A stretch of DNA of 64,000 nucleotides from positions 1 to 64,000 of the forward strand of contig JAJTEO010000010.1 of NCBI GenBank assembly GCA_021300395.1, given 5' to 3'. The position numbers and the translations under genes were made by a program. The notes beneath the pieces are model-generated. The model did no database searches, had not been told where the DNA came from, and saw nothing but the letters and a program-made list of their open reading frames with translations. This document shows, in pieces, positions 39,441 to 48,225 of this stretch. Each line of letters begins with the position of its first letter. Within the stretch, counting starts at the first letter, position 1. The stretch comes from Fluviicola sp. (GTDB lineage Bacteria; Bacteroidota; Bacteroidia; Flavobacteriales_D; Crocinitomicaceae).

Positions 39441-39528
39441 GGAGAGGTGTCCGAGTGGTTGAAGGAGCACGCCTGGAAAGTGTGTATACCTCAAAAGGGT
39501 ATCGCGGGTTCGAATCCCGCCCTCTCCG
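39441..39528 (+). tRNA. tRNA-Ser (anticodon GGA)
   Basis: Class II tRNA of 88 nt: acceptor GGAGAGG / CCTCTCC, anticodon loop CTGGAAA with GGA, long variable arm (TGTATACC...GGGTATC), T-arm GGTTCGAATC. Discriminator G. Confidence 0.95.
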
Positions 39529-39529
39529 C

Positions 39530-39587
39530 AAAAGCAGAATGAGTAACAGAATGGAAATGATGTTATCTTATTCTGCTTTTTTTATTT
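39530..39587 (+). terminator. Terminator hairpin after tRNA-Ser
   Basis: AAAAGCAGAAT / ATTCTGCTTTT perfect 11-bp stem with T-run. The loop holds a weaker inner stem. Resembles in style, but does not match, the hairpins after tRNA-Asn and tRNA-fMet. Confidence 0.8.
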
Positions 39588-39620
39588 TCATTATGCTTTT
39601 CTAAAATTTAAAATATTGCA

Positions 39621-39647
39621 CAAAAAAAGAGGGAGTAAAACTCCCTC
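39621..39647 (-). terminator. Terminator of the PA-domain T9SS gene
   Basis: On minus: GAGGGAG / CTCCCTC 7-bp perfect stem with 5-nt loop followed by T7-8. Confidence 0.85.
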
Positions 39648-39671
39648 TAATCAATATGTTATTTTGTAATC

Positions 39672-41408
39672 TTATTGTTTAACGATAGTTGTTTGAGCAA
39701 CTTTTGAGTTAACGATAACATTAACAATGTACATTCCTGCTTCTAAGTTTTCAGTATTAACAACTGTTTTATTATTAGCGAATGTAACATTAGCATTCAT
39801 TACTTCTTTTCCTGTAACATCAGTAATTTTCACTAAACCATTTCCATTTTCAGGAATTGTAATAGTTAAATTTCCTTTTGTTGGATTTGGGTATGCATTC
39901 ATATCAATCATATTATTTTCAGCAATTCCAACAGTATTAGCATTTACTTTAAGAGCAATTGCAGGTACATTATCACCACCAAAACCAGCTAAATTTACTG
40001 AACCATCAGAAATTACTGGAACTAATGGTTGTAATAATGAATCAATATTTGTTTCATAATTTAAATTAGTATTATATCCAATAAAAACTTTAGATGATTT
40101 AGCTTGTGCACAGAACATATATCTTTTATCATTCTCTAATTCAACTATTTGATCGAAAGGTTGGTAAATCATAGTTCTTTGTAAGTTTGCTTGATTTCCT
40201 GTTAGAGAATATGCATAAAAACCTTGTGTTAAAGGGAAAAAACTAGTAGCTCCTGTCGTTGGTGCTGTAGTGAAATCATCAAAAACATCAGTAATTTCAT
40301 ACACAGAAACAACAATTTCTTGTCCTGCTAAAGAATCTGCTAAATTTGTAGATGCAGAAAAATATAAACCTTCAGCTTGAATTCTATTTGCATTTGGATT
40401 TTGGAAAGCGATACAAGCATCATATTCACTACTAAAAGAAGCTGGTTGAGTTCCACCAGTTGCGATTGGTAAATTTGTAGCACTATTTAAAGGTGCGTAA
40501 GAAAATAATGTATCATTAATAATGAAATCAGTTCTATAAGTATTATCTGATGTGTCTTGATCAGCTAATGAATTATTTATTGTATATGATAATGTATATT
40601 TCCCAGGTGAATAAGTACTTTGAGAAAATTGAGGGAAATCAATGAAGATACTATCAGATGATAATAAGTCAAATGAGTTTGATGTTTCAGTATAAATGCT
40701 TGATCCGTTGTATTTTATTGATGCAGTTACTGTTGCGTTAGTCGCATCATCCGTACCGTAATTTCTTACTTTTAAACCTAAATCAATATTGAATTCTGTA
40801 GCATTTTGGCTTAATAAAGTTGGACTAGCGAATTGTTTTGCAACCATTACATCTGTATTTTTTGTTGCTAAATCGTTCGCAAAGAAATTGATTTTATTTC
40901 CAAGGAAAACTACAACTGAATCAGTTAACATTTGATTAACAATAAGAGCACCATCAGTATTCGATATGATAGATACTGGGATTGTAACAGTATTAGTAGA
41001 AGTACCACCACTCAAAAGAAGAGTACCTGCTACATTATTAATGAAAACAACTGCTCTTGCTCCAGCGTTTTGTGCATTCAATGCTTTAACGGCAAAAGGA
41101 CAAGATCCTCTATAGATCACAGCAATTTTATCAGTTAAGTCATTTAATAATGCATTACAACCTTCAGCAGATTTCGGGTTTCCTTGTGCATTAGTTCCTG
41201 AAGTACCATCATCAACAATCATCAATGTGTCTTCTACCCTATCAGTAGGATTATTTAAATTAGCTAAACCCCAATTTGATCCATCTCCATTACTTGTAAA
41301 TGAATAATTTCCAGCAATACTAGATGGTGATTGAACTTTAAAAATGACTTGAGACATTGCAGTGTAAGAACCAACAATGGTTAAAAGTGAAAGTAAAATT
41401 TTTTTCAT
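39672..41408 (-). CDS. Secreted PA-domain protein with T9SS type A sorting domain
   Basis: ATG 41408 gives the signal peptide MKKILLSLLTIVGSYTAMSQ; a longer start at 41435 (MFCTKYITN) would spoil it. Residues about 55-170 form a protease-associated (PA) domain (IAVIYRGSCPFAVKALNAQN). A CARDB-like Ig segment follows (about 200-300). The C-terminal ~75 residues are the sorting domain (NAYPNPTKGNLTITIP ... GMYIVNVIVNSK). No protease catalytic domain is visible, so this is probably a binding or cell-surface protein. Confidence 0.88.
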   Translation of the reverse strand: MKKILLSLLTIVGSYTAMSQVIFKVQSPSSIAGNYSFTSNGDGSNWGLANLNNPTDRVEDTLMIVDDGTSGTNAQGNPKSAEGCNALLNDLTDKIAVIYRGSCPFAVKALNAQNAGARAVVFINNVAGTLLLSGGTSTNTVTIPVSIISNTDGALIVNQMLTDSVVVFLGNKINFFANDLATKNTDVMVAKQFASPTLLSQNATEFNIDLGLKVRNYGTDDATNATVTASIKYNGSSIYTETSNSFDLLSSDSIFIDFPQFSQSTYSPGKYTLSYTINNSLADQDTSDNTYRTDFIINDTLFSYAPLNSATNLPIATGGTQPASFSSEYDACIAFQNPNANRIQAEGLYFSASTNLADSLAGQEIVVSVYEITDVFDDFTTAPTTGATSFFPLTQGFYAYSLTGNQANLQRTMIYQPFDQIVELENDKRYMFCAQAKSSKVFIGYNTNLNYETNIDSLLQPLVPVISDGSVNLAGFGGDNVPAIALKVNANTVGIAENNMIDMNAYPNPTKGNLTITIPENGNGLVKITDVTGKEVMNANVTFANNKTVVNTENLEAGMYIVNVIVNSKVAQTTIVKQ

Positions 41409-41495
41409 GTTTGTAATATATTTAGTGCAAAACAAAATTAAAGAAAAAATAATACAAATTATACTTTTTTAACACTTAGTTAATTTAATTTTCAC

Positions 41496-41529
41496 AAAAA
41501 AAGGTGGTTAAATATTTTTAACCACCTTT
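41496..41529 (-). terminator. Terminator of the sdh operon
   Basis: On minus a 13-bp perfect stem (AAAGGTGGTTAAA / TTTAACCACCTTT), 4-nt loop, then a T-run, 20 bp after the sdhB stop. Confidence 0.85.
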
Positions 41530-41548
41530 CATAATTTAATAGATTTTA

Positions 41549-42313
41549 TTACTCTGCAGACAACATTCCTTTTAAATATTCTCTGTTCATACGAGCGATA
41601 TTTTCTAAAGAAATCTCTTTTGGACATTCAACAGCACAAGCACCTGTATTTGTACAGTTACCGAAACCTTCTTCATCCATTGTTCTAACCATGTTTAATA
41701 CTCTGTCTCTTGCTTCCACTTTACCTTGTGGTAATAAAGCATATTGAGAAACTTTTGCAGCAACGAAAAGCATAGCAGAAGCATTTACACAAGAAGCCAC
41801 ACAAGCACCACATCCAATACATGCAGCTGCTTCAAAAGCTTTATCTGCATCATGTTTAGGAATAGGAATTGCATTTGCATCCATTGTTCTTCCTGAAGTG
41901 TTTACAGAAACGAATCCACCAGCTTGTTGAATACGATCAAATGAACTTCTGTCAACAACTAAATCTTTGATTACAGGAAATGCTTTTGCTCTAAATGGTT
42001 CAACAAAAATCGTTTCACCATCTTTGAATTTACGCATGTGTAATTGACATGTTGTAACAGCTCTATCTGGTCCATGAGCTTCTCCATTAATAAATAAAGA
42101 ACACATTCCACAAATTCCTTCACGACAATCGTGATCGAAAGCGATTGGTTCTTGACGTTCGTTAATTAACTGCTCATTCAATTGATCCAACATTTCCAAG
42201 AAAGAACTGTCAGTAGAAACATTATCTAATTTATAAGTTTCCATGCTTCCTTTAGAATTAGCATTCTTTTGACGCCAAATCTTAAGGTTTATGTTTATTG
42301 TTTTACTAGCCAT
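41549..42313 (-). CDS. sdhB: Succinate dehydrogenase/fumarate reductase iron-sulphur subunit
   Basis: Passes electrons from FAD to the quinone site via three Fe-S clusters. [2Fe-2S] ligands in [13 protein letters not shown], [4Fe-4S] in [11 protein letters not shown] and [3Fe-4S] in [15 protein letters not shown] 42313 ([15 protein letters not shown]) gives the family N-terminus; the ATG at 42361 would add 16 non-family residues that read through the repeat. About 254 aa. Complete. Confidence 0.95.
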   Translation of the reverse strand: MASKTININLKIWRQKNANSKGSMETYKLDNVSTDSSFLEMLDQLNEQLINERQEPIAFDHDCREGICGMCSLFINGEAHGPDRAVTTCQLHMRKFKDGETIFVEPFRAKAFPVIKDLVVDRSSFDRIQQAGGFVSVNTSGRTMDANAIPIPKHDADKAFEAAACIGCGACVASCVNASAMLFVAAKVSQYALLPQGKVEARDRVLNMVRTMDEEGFGNCTNTGACAVECPKEISLENIARMNREYLKGMLSAE

Positions 42314-42332
42314 TTTTTTTAAGTTTTTAGTC

Positions 42333-42778
42333 ATTAGGCAATAGGCATTAGTTAAGCCCATTACCTAAAGAATTAAACAATCATTTTGTTATTAATATCA
42401 AGTTTTTTAATAAATGAATTGATCATCTTACTTTCTTCTTCAATTAAAAGAAAGATTGAATCATTTAATTCTTTATTTAAAACATAATTAAGCTTTTTAG
42501 CAATTATTAATTGAGTTTCTAATTCGAAAAGTGATCCTCGAGCAATTCTTAAAAATTGTATGTAACTCTTTGTTGAATTACGTCCATAACCTTCAGAAAT
42601 GTTGCTAGGAACAGAAATTGCACATCTTCTCATTTGTGACGTCAATGTAAATTGTTCTTCAGAAGGAAAATTTTTGGTTAACTGATATGTTTTTTCAGTT
42701 ATTTCGATTCCCTTTTGCCAAATCAACAAATCTTTATATGACTTAATTTCACTCATCAACTATTGCCTATTGCCTAAT
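42333..42778. mobile_element. Candidate small inserted element (S23 gene with 21-bp inverted repeats)
   Basis: 42333-42353 and 42758-42778 are inverted copies of ATTAGGCAATAGGCA(T/A)TAGTT matching at 20 of 21 positions. They enclose only the four-helix-bundle gene and sit in the sdhA-sdhB space of an otherwise ordinary operon. A further exact 12-bp inverted pair (AATAGGCATTAG at 42340-42351 and its complement at 42781-42792) overlaps the sdhA stop codon. No transposase; target-site duplication not established. The mobile character is inference. Confidence 0.4.
42373..42756 (-). CDS. Four-helix-bundle (S23 / 23S-rRNA IVS-type) protein
   Basis: 127 aa with the family signature: YKDLLIWQKGIEI, RRCAISVPSNISEGYGR and FLRIARGSLFELETQL. 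Proteins of this family were first seen in 23S rRNA intervening sequences and are related to Avd of retroelements; their cellular job is not known to me. ATG 42756 is used (a TTG at 42759 is next to it and the repeat abuts it). It is on the same strand as sdhA and sdhB and would be transcribed with them. No rRNA and no reverse transcriptase is nearby. Confidence 0.88.
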   Translation of the reverse strand: MSEIKSYKDLLIWQKGIEITEKTYQLTKNFPSEEQFTLTSQMRRCAISVPSNISEGYGRNSTKSYIQFLRIARGSLFELETQLIIAKKLNYVLNKELNDSIFLLIEEESKMINSFIKKLDINNKMIV

Positions 42779-42787
42779 TACTAATGC

Positions 42788-44800
42788 CTATTTATAATTT
42801 CTAGCTGCTATTTTAATGAATTCATACTTCAACTCTTCTTTATGAAGAACTTCTTGATTGATATCATCACCTTTATATTCCCAAGCACCAGCAAATTTAA
42901 AGTTTTCATCATCACGTAATGTTTCACCTTCTGCATCTTGGTATTCTTCTCTGAAGTGACCTCCACAAGATTCTTTACGTTGTAATGCATCAATTGCCAT
43001 CAAATGTCCTAGTTCAATAAAGTCAGCAACTCGAATTGCTTTTTCTAATTCTGGATTTAATTCGTCAGCACTTCCTGGTACAAATACATTATTATGAAAT
43101 TCAGCTTTTAATGCACCAATCTCTTCAATTGCTTCTTTTAAACCCTGCTCGTTACGTCCCATACCAACTTTGTTCCACATAATTAATCCTAATTTTTTAT
43201 GGAAAAAGTCAACAGATTTTGTACCGTTGTTGTTTAAGAATTTATTGATTTGATCTTTTACTCTTTGTTCAGCTGCATCAAATTCAGCAGTATTCGTTGG
43301 GATTGCTCCTGTACGAATTTCATTTGCTAAGTAATCAGAAACAGTGTATGGTAATACGAAATAACCATCAGCTAAACCTTGCATTAAAGCAGAAGCACCT
43401 AAACGGTTCGCTCCGTGATCAGAGAAGTTTGCTTCTCCAGCTACGAAACATCCTGGGATTGTAGATTGTAAGTTGTAATCAACCCAAACACCACCCATTG
43501 TGTAGTGAACTGCTGGATAAATTTTCATAGGAGTTTCATACGGATTTTCATCTGTAATTTTCTCATACATTTGGAATAAGTTTCCGTATTTACTTTCAAC
43601 CCATTTTTTACCTAAAGCGATGATTTCTTCTTCAGATGCATTGTGGTTACCTGCTGCATAAGCTGCTTGTTTACCTTTACTTTTGATTTCAGAAGAGAAA
43701 TCTAGGTATACACCTTCGTTTGTATCATTTGCTTCGATTCCGTAACCAGCATCACATCTTTCTTTAGCTGCTCTTGAAGCAACATCACGTGGAACTAGGT
43801 TACCGAAAGCAGGGTATCTTCTTTCTAAGTAGTAATCTCTATCTTCTTCAGCGATTTGAGTTGGTTTTAATTTTCCAGCTCTGATTGCTTCAGCATCTTC
43901 TTTTTTCTTAGGTACCCAAATACGTCCTGAGTTACGTAAAGATTCAGACATCAATGTTAATTTTGACTGATTCGTTCCGTGAACTGGAATACATGTTGGG
44001 TGAATTTGTACATAACAAGGATTAGCAAATAAAGCACCTTGTTTGTGAATTTTCCAAGCAGCTGTTACGTTACTTCCCATTGCATTTGTAGACAAGAAAT
44101 ATACGTTTCCGTAACCTCCTGAAGCAATGATTACAGCGTGAGCTGAATGTCTTTCGATTTCACCAGTAACTAAGTTACGTGCAATGATACCTCTAGCTTT
44201 TCCATCCACTTTCACGATGTCTAACATTTCGTGACGGTTGTACATTTTTACACGTCCTAAACCAATTTGACGAGATAAAGCAGAATAAGCACCTAATAAT
44301 AACTGTTGACCAGTTTGACCAGCTGCATAAAACGTTCTTTGAACTTGCGTTCCACCAAATGAACGGTTATCTAATAACCCTCCGTATTCACGTGCAAAAG
44401 GAACACCTTGAGCAACACATTGATCGATGATGTTACCAGAAACTTCAGCTAAACGGTGAACGTTTGCTTCACGTGCTCTGTAATCTCCACCTTTAATTGT
44501 ATCGTAAAATAAACGGAAAACAGAATCTCCATCATTTTGGTAATTTTTTGCAGCGTTGATACCTCCTTGAGCTGCAATAGAGTGAGCTCTACGTGGAGAA
44601 TCTTGGAAACAAAATGCTTTCACATTGTATCCCATTTCACCTAAAGAAGCAGCTGCAGAAGAACCTGCTAAACCTGTACCAACAACGATAACGTCGATTT
44701 TTGGACGGTTGTTTGGAGCAACTAACTTTAAATGATCTTTATAATCAGTCCATTTTTGAGAAATGTGACCTTCTGGTATTTTTGAATCTAATATTGACAT
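42788..44800 (-). CDS. sdhA: Succinate dehydrogenase/fumarate reductase flavoprotein subunit
   Basis: Oxidises succinate with covalent FAD. FAD loop [19 protein letters not shown], the covalent-FAD His in [11 protein letters not shown], catalytic residues in [11 protein letters not shown] and [10 protein letters not shown]. 670 aa, full length. The stop codon lies inside a TAGGC-type repeat. The long form (670 aa) is the Bacteroidota/epsilon-type SdhA paired with a single membrane subunit. Confidence 0.96.
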   Translation of the reverse strand: MSILDSKIPEGHISQKWTDYKDHLKLVAPNNRPKIDVIVVGTGLAGSSAAASLGEMGYNVKAFCFQDSPRRAHSIAAQGGINAAKNYQNDGDSVFRLFYDTIKGGDYRAREANVHRLAEVSGNIIDQCVAQGVPFAREYGGLLDNRSFGGTQVQRTFYAAGQTGQQLLLGAYSALSRQIGLGRVKMYNRHEMLDIVKVDGKARGIIARNLVTGEIERHSAHAVIIASGGYGNVYFLSTNAMGSNVTAAWKIHKQGALFANPCYVQIHPTCIPVHGTNQSKLTLMSESLRNSGRIWVPKKKEDAEAIRAGKLKPTQIAEEDRDYYLERRYPAFGNLVPRDVASRAAKERCDAGYGIEANDTNEGVYLDFSSEIKSKGKQAAYAAGNHNASEEEIIALGKKWVESKYGNLFQMYEKITDENPYETPMKIYPAVHYTMGGVWVDYNLQSTIPGCFVAGEANFSDHGANRLGASALMQGLADGYFVLPYTVSDYLANEIRTGAIPTNTAEFDAAEQRVKDQINKFLNNNGTKSVDFFHKKLGLIMWNKVGMGRNEQGLKEAIEEIGALKAEFHNNVFVPGSADELNPELEKAIRVADFIELGHLMAIDALQRKESCGGHFREEYQDAEGETLRDDENFKFAGAWEYKGDDINQEVLHKEELKYEFIKIAARNYK

Positions 44801-44821
44801 TGTCTACTAGTTTTAAGAGTC

Positions 44822-45682
44822 TTATTTAACAAATAGGTAAATTGGAATGATTGCAAATAATGCAGGCACTACAATTGCGAATATTTTACCAATCAATTCA
44901 ATTGATGGAGTATATCGTTTGTGACGAATTCCTAAAGATTGAAATGCTGATGAGAAACCATGCATTAAGTGGAATGATAAAACAGCCATTGAAAGTGTAT
45001 AAAGGATAACAGCAACTAAAGCTAATTTATTTCCTTCCACACCATTTGTTTCTTTACCACTGAAAAATGCTACAACATTTGAATGTAAATCTTTATAACC
45101 TTCAGCAACTTTTAAGTTTGATTTAGCGATGTAAAGATCTAATTCGTTTTTTACTTCGATTTGTGGAACATCTGGAATTGGATTAACAGATGGCGTATGT
45201 GTGTAATATACCATTTGTTTTTGTTCACCCATTTGTCCTGGAGTAACTAACTCATATTTGTGCAATTTCAAGCCTCCAAAATGCATTTTAGCCCAGAAGT
45301 TAACCATGTGCGTTACGATGAACAATAAAATAATTGTTCCTAATACAGCCATTTTACGAGCAACTGAAGATGAATTCGAAGCTGCATTGTTCATTGCATA
45401 CTGAACTGGTCTTGCTTTTTTGTTTTGAACAGCCAACATGATTCCGTCAATTGCATGGAATAATATTGAAAGATAAGTAACGTATGACATTACTTTAATG
45501 AACGGATTGTGCTGCATGAAATATGCATACTCATTAAACGCTCTTCTTCCTTCTTCACCAGCGATAAACAACTGAAGATTCCCTAGAAGGTGACCAACTA
45601 GGAAGAGGCATAAAAATAACCCAGTCAATGCCATCCAATATTTCTTGGCAATTGAGGATTTTAATAATACAGACTTACTCAT
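44822..45682 (-). CDS. sdhC: Succinate dehydrogenase cytochrome b subunit, single-subunit type
   Basis: Membrane anchor with dihaem b and quinone site, Wolinella-like fused form: five helices (about 17-35, 60-80, 110-128, 220-242, 262-284) with haem His candidates in LVGHLLG, LFHAIDG, IVTHMVNF and FHLMHGFSS. A soluble insert of about 65 residues sits between helices 3 and 4, rather long for the family. First gene of sdhC-sdhA-(S23)-sdhB; a -7 box lies upstream. Confidence 0.92.
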   Translation of the reverse strand: MSKSVLLKSSIAKKYWMALTGLFLCLFLVGHLLGNLQLFIAGEEGRRAFNEYAYFMQHNPFIKVMSYVTYLSILFHAIDGIMLAVQNKKARPVQYAMNNAASNSSSVARKMAVLGTIILLFIVTHMVNFWAKMHFGGLKLHKYELVTPGQMGEQKQMVYYTHTPSVNPIPDVPQIEVKNELDLYIAKSNLKVAEGYKDLHSNVVAFFSGKETNGVEGNKLALVAVILYTLSMAVLSFHLMHGFSSAFQSLGIRHKRYTPSIELIGKIFAIVVPALFAIIPIYLFVK

Positions 45683-45712
45683 AAGGTATATATTTTTTTG
45701 AAAAATTCACTA

Positions 45713-45720
45713 CAAATTTA
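45713..45720 (-). promoter_or_regulatory. -7 promoter box of the sdh operon
   Basis: TAAATTTG on the minus strand fits TAnnTTTG and lies 31 bp before the sdhC ATG. No good -33 seen. Confidence 0.5.
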
Positions 45721-45907
45721 TAACATAATCAAAACGAATTACGCTTTTATCCTTATTTAGATTGAATTTAATTAAGCTTCAAACTATAATTCAATTGACT
45801 GATTAATTTTTTCACGACTTTCTTTACTATTAATTAAACAAAGTGTACTCTTTTTGTAATTCTAACGTTATAGAATATATTGTTAAACTCTCCAAAAAAA
45901 TAGTATT

Positions 45908-46204
45908 ATGAAAACGTTCATTTTTGTTCTCCTTTCGTTTCCTTTATTTTCTCAAAACAGTGAGAAAAACTTAGAAAAAGTTGAAACATTTGTTTATCCA
46001 AACCCATCTGCAATTGGAAAATTTAAAGTGGTTGCAGAGGAAAATTCATACTTCTTATTATATACAACTTCTGGGACATATATCGGAAAATGGGAGTTTG
46101 GTACCTCAACTGAAATTGAAGTGGAAGATATTCCGCCAGGGTTTTATCAAGCGATTATTGAAAAAAATGGTAAAAGTGAATTTAAAAAGATAGTTATTTT
46201 ATAA
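45908..46204 (+). CDS. Small exported protein that is only a T9SS type A sorting domain
   Basis: 98 aa: signal peptide MKTFIFVLLSFPLFSQ, a short linker, then from about residue 28 a type A sorting-domain sequence (VYPNPSAIGKFKV ... DIPPGFYQAIIEKNG). There is no passenger domain between the signal and the sorting domain. Either a truncated relic or a free sorting domain. Upstream, 45683-45907 holds no gene and no strong promoter box on this strand. Confidence 0.75.
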   Translation: MKTFIFVLLSFPLFSQNSEKNLEKVETFVYPNPSAIGKFKVVAEENSYFLLYTTSGTYIGKWEFGTSTEIEVEDIPPGFYQAIIEKNGKSEFKKIVIL

Positions 46205-46266
46205 ATTAATCAACTAAAAAATCATTCGTAAACTAAAAGTTTTTATTTTAAGACTTTTTTTTGAAT

Positions 46267-47475
46267 ATGTATAAATATCCTGAAAAGTGGAATGAAGATT
46301 TTTTGAAGTCCATGAGTTTAAAAAAGGATCCCTTAGCAGATAATGTCATCAATGATATTGTTTTAGGGAACGATTTTAATGATTTGCGTCACTTGTTTAT
46401 GACTTTGACAGATAATAATGACAAATCAAGTGGTTCTGAAATGAATCCTTCTGTTTACAATTATTTTAATCAAAATAATGAATTGCCACTTTGGGCTGAT
46501 CAATCAAAAATTGAATTGGCCCAAAGTGTTTATTATCGTCATGGACCACAAATTTCGATGATACTTAATTTTTATGCGTTACCACTCTGTTATTCTTGTA
46601 AAAATGGTGCGAAAGTATTGGCTGCTACGGGAAGATTATCTGGAACAAATAAAGATGTTGGGAGAACTTTTAGACGTTTGTTTGAAACTTCAAAAATTGT
46701 TTTAGATACAATGACTGAAGGCGGTTTGTCTGATAAAGGTGCTGGAATTGTTACTGCAAAAAAAGTGAGATTATATCATGCTGCAATTCGTTATTTTTTA
46801 CTTCACGAAAAATGTAACCCTGCTGGTTGGGATGTTGAAACTTTAGGTGAACCAATTAATCAGGAGGAAATGGCTGGGACGTTGATGTCTTTTTCGGCTT
46901 TGGTAATTGACGGCTTAGAACAATTAGGAGCAAAATTAACTACTAAAGAAAAAGATTCCTATATTCATTTGTGGAATATTGTAGGCCATTTTATGGGAGT
47001 TGATGCTTCGTTATTTCCTTCAAATTATAAAGAAGGATGGTCGCTTGGAGTTTCTATTATCAATAGAAATTACCATTCAAGTGAGGATTCAATAGTGTTA
47101 ACGAAATCATTGTTGGATTTTTCAGAGAATATTTTTCAAAAAACGAAAATGCATCATTTGGTATTAAAAACAATGCCTTTTTATTTAATTCAATTTTTTA
47201 GTTTGAAGGTTTCAAAAGAAATTAATCAAAACATTCCAGCTTTACTTGGGGTGAATAAAAAATTAAATTTCTTTCAAAAGTTTAAAGGAGGAGTATTCAT
47301 TTTTATAATTCAATTACTTTCGAAATTAGAAAACAAGAGTAAATTCTTTCGAAAAATCTATGCTCGAATCACTCAAAAATATTTAAAAAAGATGATTCAG
47401 TTTTATTTAGAGACGTATAACGCAGACTTTTATATTCCTTCTTCTTTGAAAGCAAGTTGGAAAATGAAAGGGTAA
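46267..47475 (+). CDS. MpaB/rubber-oxygenase-like (DUF2236) protein
   Basis: Haem-dependent oxygenase family related to fungal MpaB and bacterial latex-clearing proteins. 402 aa from ATG 46267 (a TTG at 46261 is possible). Family marks: GRLSGTNKDVGRTFRRLFET, KKVRLYHAAIRYFL and HLWNIVGHFMGV (candidate haem His). Substrate unknown. A 38-bp hairpin covers its stop. Followed by a Pyr4-like membrane protein on the same strand about 100 bp later. Confidence 0.8.
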   Translation: MYKYPEKWNEDFLKSMSLKKDPLADNVINDIVLGNDFNDLRHLFMTLTDNNDKSSGSEMNPSVYNYFNQNNELPLWADQSKIELAQSVYYRHGPQISMILNFYALPLCYSCKNGAKVLAATGRLSGTNKDVGRTFRRLFETSKIVLDTMTEGGLSDKGAGIVTAKKVRLYHAAIRYFLLHEKCNPAGWDVETLGEPINQEEMAGTLMSFSALVIDGLEQLGAKLTTKEKDSYIHLWNIVGHFMGVDASLFPSNYKEGWSLGVSIINRNYHSSEDSIVLTKSLLDFSENIFQKTKMHHLVLKTMPFYLIQFFSLKVSKEINQNIPALLGVNKKLNFFQKFKGGVFIFIIQLLSKLENKSKFFRKIYARITQKYLKKMIQFYLETYNADFYIPSSLKASWKMKG

Positions 47476-47508
47476 CTTCATCCGAAATTTCGGATTCGCT
47501 CAGTTACC
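47471..47508 (+). terminator. Terminator-like hairpin over the MpaB stop codon
   Basis: GGTAAC / GTTACC outer arms and a 16-bp perfect palindrome ATCCGAAATTTCGGAT inside. The stop codon is in the left arm. Only a weak T-run (CCTTTTCG) follows, so termination is uncertain. Confidence 0.5.
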
Positions 47509-47577
47509 TTTTCGACTCCACTTAGCTACTATTTTTTTCTCTCGCTGACTCGATAAATTATTTTTATTATTATAACT

Positions 47578-48225
47578 ATGGAATGGATTAATTTTACGGA
47601 TTATACAAAAGCACAACTATTATGGAATGGAATAGGATGTCTGTTTTGGTGTGTTACTTATTTTTATTTGGTAAAGAATAGTTTCAAAACCAAGTTTGTA
47701 GAAATGCCTTTTGTGATTGCATCTGGTAACATTGCATGGGAATTTGTTTGGAGTTTTTGCTTTACTCCGACCACAGGTAAATTGTTTGCATTATCTTATC
47801 AAGCTTGTTTTGTTATTGATGTTTTTATTTTCTCAATGGTATTTTTATATGGTGCAAAACAAATTGAAATACCTGTTGTTAAGAAAAATTTTAAAGTCAT
47901 CCTATTAGGAATCACTTTGTTTTGGTTACCATTAAATTATTTCTTTGTCAAACAGGGTTTCGATACGAGTATAGGCGCTAATTCCGGATATATATTAAAT
48001 GTAATGATTTCAATGCTTTATCCATTGTTATATTTTAGAAATGATCCGAAACATTTTTCGAAAGCGGTTGCTTGGAGTCGATTTTTAGGGACCGGTTGTA
48101 TAACTATATCGATGTTTTTGATTTATCCGTCTAATTATTTCGTTCAAATATTAGGGTTAACGTGTTTTATATTAGATTTGTGTTTTGCTATTCATCTAAC
48201 TATAAATGCAAATAAGAATAAGTGA
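47578..48225 (+). CDS. Seven-helix membrane protein, Pyr4/PaxB-like
   Basis: 215 aa with about seven transmembrane helices. GNIAWEFVWSF (Glu at residue 55) and ILDLCFAIHL (Asp at residue 200) recall the two acidic catalytic residues of membrane-bound terpene cyclases of the fungal Pyr4/PaxB type; bacterial relatives exist but I cannot search for them. Treat the cyclase idea as weak. Its stop overlaps the GTG start of the histidine kinase (GTGA), so the three genes 47578-49754 are co-transcribed. Confidence 0.5.
   Translation: MEWINFTDYTKAQLLWNGIGCLFWCVTYFYLVKNSFKTKFVEMPFVIASGNIAWEFVWSFCFTPTTGKLFALSYQACFVIDVFIFSMVFLYGAKQIEIPVVKKNFKVILLGITLFWLPLNYFFVKQGFDTSIGANSGYILNVMISMLYPLLYFRNDPKHFSKAVAWSRFLGTGCITISMFLIYPSNYFVQILGLTCFILDLCFAIHLTINANKNK

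Noticed and set aside
42373-42756. Diversity-generating retroelement accessory (Avd)
   Set aside because: The S23 family is related to Avd, but no reverse transcriptase, template repeat or variable repeat is nearby.
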